From NCBI GenBank assembly GCA_963650135.1, contig CAVJLG010000036.1, positions 1 through 61,039 of the forward strand: 61,039 bases of DNA, read 5' to 3'. This DNA comes from HGM13006 sp963650135. GTDB taxonomy: Bacteria; Bacillota; Clostridia; Oscillospirales; Oscillospiraceae. Shown one piece after another: positions 55,969 to 61,039 of this stretch (positions are counted from its first letter, which is position 1; every line of letters begins with the position of its first letter). The position numbers and the translations under genes were made by a program. The notes beneath the pieces were generated by a model. The model saw only the letters and a list, made by a program, of their open reading frames with translations, did no database searches and had not been told where the DNA came from.

Positions 55969-57087
55969 ATGGAGCTTACAACGAAATATCGGCGAATTTT
56001 ATCCCTGCTTTTGTGCGGCGGGCTGTTTCTATTGGGGCTGAAATACCTTTTGCCCCTGGTGCTGCCATTTCTCCTGGGCATTGGCGTCGCAATGGCTTTG
56101 ACGCCCCTCATTCGGCTTTTTCAGCGGCGGTTTTCTCTGCGCCGGGGAACCAGCGCCGCCATCGCCGTAACGGTTGTGCTGCTGACGCTGGGGCTGATTT
56201 TATGGCTGCTGGCCCGGCTGCTGATTCATCAGGCCGCAGGCCTATACGACCGGCTTCCGGCGCTGATTGCGTCCGCCTCCCAGGGACTTTCTGCCTTCGG
56301 CGCCTGGGCCGAGCATCTGGCGGACCTGCTCCCCGGCGGCGTGGGCGATGCATTTTCCGATTGGGCCCAGGAGATCATCCGGTCCGGGGGCAGCTTGGCA
56401 TCCTCTCTTTACGAGCGGCTGTTTTCCCTGGTGTACGGGTTCCTGGGGAAGCTGCCGGATACGGTGCTGTTTCTGCTGACCACTGTGCTCTCCTGCTATT
56501 TCGCCGCGGGAGAGCTGCCTCGGCTCCGGGCCATCTGCCGGGAGCACCTGCCGCCCAAGCTGCTGGGTCACTGCCAAAGGCTAGGGGCCAGTATGAAAAC
56601 CGTATTGGGCGGCTGGGTCCGGGCGCAGCTGATCCTCATGGGCATCACATTTCTGATTCTGCTGTGCGGTCTATGGATTTTGGGCGTATCCTTCCCGCTA
56701 CTTCCGGCCCTGCTAATTGCGCTGCTGGATGCACTCCCCCTCTTTGGCACCGGCACCGTCCTGCTGCCCTGGGGACTGCTCCAGCTGATCTCCGGGGATT
56801 TTCACCTGGGATTGGGCCTGATGGTACTCTATGCCGCCGCTGCATTGAGCCGAAATGTGTTGGAGCCCAAGCTGTTGGGCGCGCAGGTGGGCATCAGTCC
56901 CCTGCTGACGCTGTTTTCCATCTACACTGGCTATCGTCTCTCAGGCTTTGCGGGAATGATTCTCCTGCCCATCGGCGCTATGGTAGCAGCAGAGCTCTGG
57001 GCCGCCGGTCATCCTGCCGCCATTTCCGCCCCGGCAGCGTCTCAAAATCGCCCTGCGCCGGGCTTTTCGCCCCATATCTCCCCATAA
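55969..57087 (+). CDS. YtvI-type sporulation membrane protein (AI-2E transporter family)
   Basis: 372 residues, eight predicted membrane helices. It opens with two helices split by a short turn (LLLCGGLFLLGLKYLLPLVLPFLLG), then an amphipathic region (about 85-130) and the AI-2E core, with LLPALLIALLDALPLFGTGTVLLPWGLL and LEPKLLGAQVGISPLLTLFSIYTGYRL (positions about 305-335). Length and sequence fit YtvI, reported as a sporulation-associated branch of the family. The transported substrate is unknown. The start at 55969 follows CTGGAGG. Confidence 0.85.
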   Translation: MELTTKYRRILSLLLCGGLFLLGLKYLLPLVLPFLLGIGVAMALTPLIRLFQRRFSLRRGTSAAIAVTVVLLTLGLILWLLARLLIHQAAGLYDRLPALIASASQGLSAFGAWAEHLADLLPGGVGDAFSDWAQEIIRSGGSLASSLYERLFSLVYGFLGKLPDTVLFLLTTVLSCYFAAGELPRLRAICREHLPPKLLGHCQRLGASMKTVLGGWVRAQLILMGITFLILLCGLWILGVSFPLLPALLIALLDALPLFGTGTVLLPWGLLQLISGDFHLGLGLMVLYAAAALSRNVLEPKLLGAQVGISPLLTLFSIYTGYRLSGFAGMILLPIGAMVAAELWAAGHPAAISAPAASQNRPAPGFSPHISP

Positions 57088-57108
57088 AAAATTTCCCTCC
57101 GGAGCAAC

Positions 57109-57175
57109 TGATATGTACCCCCAATACCGGGTGTCCAGTATTGGGGGTACATATCAGTATTGGGGGTACATATCA
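57109..57175. repeat. Three perfect copies of a 19-bp sequence, one inverted and two in tandem
   Basis: GTATTGGGGGTACATATCA occurs at 57138-57156 and again directly abutting at 57157-57175. Its exact complement occurs at 57109-57127, with a 10-base gap CGGGTGTCCA. Copies 1 and 2 form a perfect 19-bp hairpin. It lies in the 109-base gap between the convergent ytvI and MATE genes and may also act as a terminator. Confidence 0.95.
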
Positions 57176-57196
57176 AACATCCGAAGGGGAATTCTA

Positions 57197-58567
57197 TTAT
57201 GCTTCTTTCTGTTCGTCCCCTCGGGTGAGCTGACGAATCCAGGTAAACCGGTTGCAGTAGATGGCGTTGGGGATGCACTTAATCACCTGGTCGGCTTTCA
57301 GGAACATAAACGTCACCACCGGGGGCAGGTTCCATACAAAGGCGCTGAGATAGCTCATGGGAATGGTAAACAGCCACATAAAGCTGGTGTCCATAATCGC
57401 CGCATACTTGGTGTTGCCGCCGCCGCCAATGATACCGGCCTCCACCGGATACTCATAGCAGCTGCCCAGAGACGCAACGCCCAACACCGTCAGGAACTGT
57501 GACGCCAACTGCGCCGTTTCCGCCGAGACATTATAGAAGGAGATAATCCAATCCTTGCACAGCAGAATCAGCACTGCCGAAATCGCGCCCAGCACCAGGA
57601 AAATGCACTGGAGGCTCCGGGCATAGGGCTTCACCAGATGAATATTCCCTTCGCCGATGGTCTTTCCGATGGTCACCGACGCCGCATTGGAGCCGGACAT
57701 GCCCACCACCACAAACAGCTGGAACACCACCGTGGCAATGGAGTTGGCCGCAATGGTTTCGGCGCTGATATGCCCCAGAATCGAGGTCTGCGCCGCCTGG
57801 GCCACGCCCCACAGTCCGCCGGTAATCACCACCGGCAGGGAAACCTTTACATAGTCCCCCAGGAAGCCGAAATCCAGATTCAGCAGATGCCGGGGCCGCA
57901 TTTTGAGCTTCTTGTCAATGAAGAACAGGTACACCAGGATGATAATCAGCTCTACCACCCGGCTGGTGAGGGTTGCAATGGCAGCGCCCACAATACCCAG
58001 CTCCGGCAGCCCAAAATGGCCGAAAATCAGGCAGTAGTTCAGGCACATGTTGATGAAAATGGTGCTGACGGACATGACCGTGCCCACAAACGCCGTCTCC
58101 ACGCTTTGCAGGGAATACATCAGTGTGTTGGAGACGGCATAGATGATATACGTCCAGCACATGATTTTCAGGTATTTCAGCGCCTCAGCCACCACAGCCT
58201 GGTCCGAGGTAAACAGGCCCAGAATAGAGCGCGGAATCAGCAGGGTCAGCAGGAAAAAGATCAGACCGATAAGACTGCCAAATTTCAGTCCCACCGAGGT
58301 AATGCGGCGGATGGGGTCCACCTGGCCCTTGCCCCAATACTGCGCGCCCAGCACCGCAACACCAGTGCCGATGCCAACTACAAAGGACTGGAGCATAAAC
58401 TGAATCTGATTGACCAGCGTTGCCCCGGACAGGGCCAGCTCCGTATAGGTGCCCAGCATGATGTTGTCCACCATGTTCACCATCAGCGCCGCCAGCTGCT
58501 GGAGCGAGATCACAATCAGCAGTGGAAAAAATGTCTTGTATAAGTTCTTATTCTGAAACAGCCGCAA
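57197..58567 (-). CDS. MATE-family efflux transporter
   Basis: 456 residues, twelve predicted membrane helices. Typical sites: LPLLIVISLQQLAALMVNMVDNIMLG in outline at the N-terminus, GIGTGVAVLGAQYWGKG (about 65-80), FINMCLNYCLIFG, and IGEGNIHLVKPYARS in the second half. It exports cationic compounds or drugs using Na+ or H+; the substrate is unknown. TTG start at 58567 with AAGGAGG eight bases upstream. Monocistronic. Confidence 0.93.
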   Translation of the reverse strand: MRLFQNKNLYKTFFPLLIVISLQQLAALMVNMVDNIMLGTYTELALSGATLVNQIQFMLQSFVVGIGTGVAVLGAQYWGKGQVDPIRRITSVGLKFGSLIGLIFFLLTLLIPRSILGLFTSDQAVVAEALKYLKIMCWTYIIYAVSNTLMYSLQSVETAFVGTVMSVSTIFINMCLNYCLIFGHFGLPELGIVGAAIATLTSRVVELIIILVYLFFIDKKLKMRPRHLLNLDFGFLGDYVKVSLPVVITGGLWGVAQAAQTSILGHISAETIAANSIATVVFQLFVVVGMSGSNAASVTIGKTIGEGNIHLVKPYARSLQCIFLVLGAISAVLILLCKDWIISFYNVSAETAQLASQFLTVLGVASLGSCYEYPVEAGIIGGGGNTKYAAIMDTSFMWLFTIPMSYLSAFVWNLPPVVTFMFLKADQVIKCIPNAIYCNRFTWIRQLTRGDEQKEA

Positions 58568-58716
58568 CGTTTTTGCCTCCTTGTCGCACGTTAAAAGTTT
58601 GATGTTTCTATGTGCGGCACATTGTATGAAACGTATCCGTTCACTCCAGCACCGGCGAAATGCGCCTCAAAATCCGATGCCGTTATCGCTGTCCCAGCAA
58701 CACTCCTTTGTTTTTG
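58568..58716. other. Non-coding stretch between MATE gene and element C
   Basis: This holds the MATE ribosome binding site and its presumed promoter, which I could not define with confidence. No gene or RNA was recognised. Confidence 0.4.
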
Positions 58717-58880
58717 GGGGCAATACCGCGTGGGCCTGCTGCGGCCTTCGACGGATCTTTTCCGCCGGGAACGCGCCGTTTTCCTTTGAAATACACAAAG
58801 TATTCCCGCAGGAAAACGGCTTTTCCCGAACGAAAAATCTCTCGCCGAATGCTCTTGCCGCCCCGCGTGGTAATGCCCCT
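58717..58880. mobile_element. MITE-like palindromic element, copy C
   Basis: A 164-bp element with ends GGGGCAATACCGCGTGGG and the complement of AGGGGCATTACCACGCGGGG. It shares the core TTTGAAATACACAAAGTATT with copies A and B, and GACGGATCTTTTCCGCCGG with B. Inside, GCCGTTTTCC and GGAAAACGGC form a further inverted pair around the core. No ORF. Confidence 0.82.
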
Positions 58881-59090
58881 ATGTCTTGGTTGTAGAATTC
58901 GTATGTAATTATATAGTGCACCCTTAATCCAATCCGCCGGAGGCTCCTTGCTCCCCCACTGGTACGCCGGAAGTGGATTCACAAAGAATATGCCAGTGGC
59001 ATGTTCGACTGAATCCGTCCCTTCCCAAAAATTCGAGCCCTAAGCGATGAATTTTTGGCGGCGTTCCCAAGTCGATACAGCCAGGCAAAC
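58881..59090. other. Non-coding stretch with a tRNA-3'-end look-alike
   Basis: No gene was recognised. TGGTACGCCGGAAG at 58960-58973 matches the 3' end of the tRNA-Arg gene (TGGTACGCCAGAAG at 59132-59145) in 13 of 14 positions. An AAAAATTC/GAATTTTT hairpin lies at about 59026-59057. Confidence 0.5.
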
Positions 59091-59122
59091 GAAAACCGGA
59101 AACCTAACGGCTTCCGGTTTTC
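59091..59122 (-). terminator. Terminator of the tRNA-Arg gene
   Basis: GAAAACCGGAA pairs with TTCCGGTTTTC around a 10-base loop, ten bases beyond the tRNA 3' end; on the minus strand it ends in GGTTTTCG. Confidence 0.8.
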
Positions 59123-59131
59123 TACAATCTA

Positions 59132-59208
59132 TGGTACGCCAGAAGGGACTCGAACCCCCGACCTACTGATTCGTAGTCAGTCACTCTATCCAACTGAGCT
59201 ACTGGCGC
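59132..59208 (-). tRNA. tRNA-Arg (anticodon ACG), CCA encoded
   Basis: A 77-base cloverleaf on the minus strand. Acceptor stem GCGCCAG/CTGGCGT (last pair G-U), D-arm with AGTTGGATA, anticodon stem ACTGA/TCAGT with loop CTACGAA giving anticodon ACG, T-arm GGGGG-TTCGAGT-CCCTT, then discriminator A and encoded CCA. A34 is expected to be edited to inosine by TadA, reading CGU, CGC and CGA. Confidence 0.97.
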
Positions 59209-59232
59209 ATATCTCTCACAGAATGCTAGGGT

Positions 59233-59261
59233 ATTATAGCATCCCGGCTTCAAAAAAGCAA
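59233..59261 (-). promoter_or_regulatory. Promoter of the tRNA-Arg gene
   Basis: Minus strand TTGCTT (59256-59261), 17 bases, TATAAT (59233-59238), about 25 bases before the mature 5' end. Confidence 0.85.
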
Positions 59262-59360
59262 GTGTTTTTTCAAAATTTCTTAGAGAAATTTTTTCGCCCG
59301 GAAGGAGTCGCATAACCGAAAAAATCATGGTATACTACATTTACATTTACGTTTGCATGG

Positions 59361-59391
59361 AAAAGGTGCGCTGCAATTTCTGCAACGCACC
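59361..59391 (-). terminator. Terminator of the 57-residue gene
   Basis: On the minus strand GGTGCGTTGCA and TGCAGCGCACC pair around a 5-base loop, followed by TTTTCC, seven bases after the stop codon. Confidence 0.88.
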
Positions 59392-59397
59392 CGGCCA

Positions 59398-59571
59398 TCA
59401 GGTCATTTTCCGTTCTACCGCGTCAACCGCCTGATTGACCTTTCGGGCAGCGGTATGGGCTGCCTGTCTGCCAAGATGCTGCATCTCCCGATTGCGGGGC
59501 AGCATCATTCCTACGGCAGTACCCGCAGCTGCGCCCAGGCCCATGGCCATGAAAAATGTCTTCGCTTCCAT
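59398..59571 (-). CDS. 57-residue YtxH-like membrane protein
   Basis: A short gene read directly from the minus strand. It starts MEAKTFFMAMGLGAAAGTAV, with a Gly/Ala-rich membrane helix (about 5-24). It continues as GMMLPRNREMQHLGRQ, then a helical, charged tail (AARKVNQAVDAVERKMT). Helix followed by amphipathic tail is the layout of YtxH/gas-vesicle-GvpP-like proteins, but the match is only by pattern. GGGGAG lies before the ATG and a strong terminator follows, which supports it as a real gene. It diverges from pyrC. Confidence 0.78.
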   Translation of the reverse strand: MEAKTFFMAMGLGAAAGTAVGMMLPRNREMQHLGRQAAHTAARKVNQAVDAVERKMT

Positions 59572-59643
59572 GCTCACTCACTCCCCTCATCTCCATTCTG
59601 CCCGATGCGGGCGGAACTATCCTGAAAGGAGCCACATATTGCT

Positions 59644-60924
59644 ATGGGAATTCTATTAAAAAACGCTTTCGTGATCGACCCGGTTGCCCTGACCGCCTCC
59701 CCTATGGATCTTTTGACCGAAAATGGCATTGTCTCCGCACTGGCCGCGGGTGTCGCCGCCAAGGGCCATGAAATCATCGACTGCACCGGGCTGTATCTGG
59801 CCCCGGGCCTTGTGGATATGCACGTCCACTTCCGCGATCCCGGCCTTACTTATAAAGAGGACATCGTCACCGGCAGTGCAGCGGCGGCAGCGGGCGGCTT
59901 CACCACCGTGGCCTGCATGCCCAACACCAAACCGGTACTGGATACCCCGGAGCAGATGGAATATGTCCTGGAAAAGGGCCGCACCCAGGGCCATTGTCAT
60001 GTGCTGCCCATCGGCGCTGTGACCGTGGGACAAGCAGGCGAAACGCTGACCGACTTTCACGCACTGGCCCAAGCCGGCGCCGTGGCCTTCTCCGACGACG
60101 GCGTGCCGGTTACTTCGGCGGTTCGGATGCGGGACGCTCTGAAATCTGCAAAAGAGCTCAACAAAATTGTCATCTCCCACTGCGAAGACGGCGAAATGGT
60201 AAAGAACTACGCCGTCAACGAGGGTGAGGTATCCCGGCAGCTGGGGCTCCCCGGTCGGCCCGCCATTGCCGAGGATTTGATGGTGGCCCGGGACCTGATG
60301 CTGGCAAAGGAAACCGGCGCACATGTCCATATTGCCCACGTCTCCACCAAGGGTTCCGCCCAGCTGATTCGTCAGGCCAAGCAGGAGGGCGTATCGGTCA
60401 CTGCGGAAACCTGCCCCCAGTATTTCATCTACACCGAGCAGGAGATTCTCAAAAAGGGCACCATGGCCCGGGTCAATCCACCCCTGCGCACGGAAGAAGA
60501 TCGTCAGGCCATTCTGGCTGCGGTTTTGGACGGCACGCTGGACTGCATCGTCACCGACCATGCCCCCCACAGTGCCGAGGAGAAAGCCCGCCCCCTGCCC
60601 GATGCCCCCAGCGGCATGGTGGGTCTGGAAACCTCCCTTGCCGCCTGCCTGACCCATTTGGTCAAGCCCGGCTATCTGACCGTTCCCCAACTGATTCGGA
60701 AAATGACCGTGGTTCCCGCAAGCATTCTCGGTTTGGACACCGGAACCCTTCATGCCGGCGGCGCTGCTGACCTGTGCGTATTTGACGCAGCGGAGCAGTG
60801 GACGGTAGACCCCCAACAGTTCCGTTCCAAGGGCAGAAGCACCGTGTTTGCAGGCGATACCCTCACCGGCAAGGTGAAGCTAACCATCTGCGGCGGAAAA
60901 ATTACCCACCGCGAGGGCATTTAA
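59644..60924 (+). CDS. pyrC: Dihydroorotase, class I
   Basis: Third step of pyrimidine synthesis, cyclising carbamoyl aspartate; 426 residues. Zinc-binding VDMHVHFRDPG (about 57-67), ACMPNTKPVLD, a Glu/His-bearing HIAHVSTKGSAQLI, and the catalytic IVTDHAPHSAEEKARP (about 302-317). An amidohydrolase C-terminal beta region closes the protein. GAAAGGAG precedes the ATG. Other pyr genes may lie beyond the right edge, but the next sequence looks like a mobile element end. Confidence 0.96.
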   Translation: MGILLKNAFVIDPVALTASPMDLLTENGIVSALAAGVAAKGHEIIDCTGLYLAPGLVDMHVHFRDPGLTYKEDIVTGSAAAAAGGFTTVACMPNTKPVLDTPEQMEYVLEKGRTQGHCHVLPIGAVTVGQAGETLTDFHALAQAGAVAFSDDGVPVTSAVRMRDALKSAKELNKIVISHCEDGEMVKNYAVNEGEVSRQLGLPGRPAIAEDLMVARDLMLAKETGAHVHIAHVSTKGSAQLIRQAKQEGVSVTAETCPQYFIYTEQEILKKGTMARVNPPLRTEEDRQAILAAVLDGTLDCIVTDHAPHSAEEKARPLPDAPSGMVGLETSLAACLTHLVKPGYLTVPQLIRKMTVVPASILGLDTGTLHAGGAADLCVFDAAEQWTVDPQQFRSKGRSTVFAGDTLTGKVKLTICGGKITHREGI

Positions 60925-60933
60925 AAGCAATTT

Positions 60934-60950
60934 AAGGCAATACCGCACAG
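60934..60950 (+). repeat. Single terminal-repeat sequence, probable left end of an insertion sequence
   Basis: AAGGCAATACCGCACAG matches the end of repeat element copy B (GGGCAATACCGCACAG) except in its first two bases. It is not followed by the conserved core of the 164-bp elements. A TATAAT lies at 60977-60982 and an ORF at 60989, an order typical of insertion sequences. Confidence 0.6.
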
Positions 60951-60988
60951 AAAAACAAAACGAAGCCAAATTGTGATATAATGAACGC

Positions 60989-61039
60989 ATGGATAAACAG
61001 ATGACAATATCCGCATTCAGCGATGAGTTGGCGCAGGTG
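60989..61039 (+). CDS. Truncated ORF at the right edge, possible transposase start
   Basis: Seventeen codons are visible before the window ends: MDKQMTISAFSDELAQV. There is no clear ribosome binding site; with TATAAT at 60977-60982 the transcript could be nearly leaderless, or begin at a second in-frame ATG at 61001. Its position, 40 bases inside a terminal-repeat sequence, suggests a transposase gene. The visible residues are too few to assign a family. Confidence 0.4.
   Translation, partial: MDKQMTISAFSDELAQV

Noticed and set aside
57109..57175. Short CRISPR array
   Set aside because: Two of the three repeats abut with no spacer and one is inverted. No cas genes are near.

Overview
The window looks like chromosome from a spore-forming anaerobic Clostridia, most likely an Oscillospiraceae (Ruminococcaceae) gut bacterium. 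This rests on sporulation genes (spmA, spmB, spoVAC, a ytvI-type protein), an AbrB-type regulator, zinc-binding versions of S14, S18 and L36, an archaeal/eukaryotic-type ProS, a KOW-domain gene between map and infA, a 2[4Fe-4S] ferredoxin, and strong AGGAGG ribosome binding sites. The DNA is moderately GC-rich with AT-rich intergenic regions. The genus is inference; no 16S gene is present.

Layout. 1-11.6 kb: a lone clpC, ferredoxin, two RNA-modifying methyltransferases (trmN6-like, rsmI), abrB, spmAB, a ddl-murI-DUF1934 wall operon, a small acidic unknown, tdk, spoVAC and an unknown exported membrane protein. 11.6-27.5 kb: one long minus-strand S10-spc-alpha ribosomal operon from rpsJ to rplQ, containing secY, adk, map, a KOW protein, infA, rpmJ and rpoA. 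It is read from a near-consensus promoter and closed by a clear terminator. 27.5-38.8 kb: proS with a YcxB-like gene, a set of envelope genes (DUF4349 lipoprotein, a 627-residue beta-helix protein with a (GGP)n linker, a Ser/Thr-rich lipoprotein), ilvA-rpe, and telA with a TPM-domain gene. 38.8-44.4 kb: gap, a histidine-kinase-like protein without a phosphoacceptor histidine, hemolysin III and feoAB. 44.4-49.5 kb: two tandem paralogous solute-binding lipoproteins without permeases, and a divergent LysR gene. 49.5-61 kb: a CoA-transferase, rpsF-ssb-rpsR, a MarR regulator, an HTH/ACT-hom-lysC operon, ytvI, a MATE exporter, tRNA-Arg(ACG), a 57-residue membrane protein and pyrC.

Most genes are housekeeping. 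The most notable non-genic signal is a family of three about 164-bp palindromic elements (9871-10034, 41348-41510, 58717-58880). They share terminal inverted repeats of the form GGGCAAYACCRCACA and a conserved core. The same terminal sequence recurs at 60934 just before a truncated ORF at the right edge, which may be the start of the insertion sequence that mobilises them. Other points to follow up are three perfect 19-bp repeats at 57109-57175, the beta-helix/GGP protein, the histidine-less kinase, and a hairpin leader with a perfect promoter in front of rpsF-ssb-rpsR.
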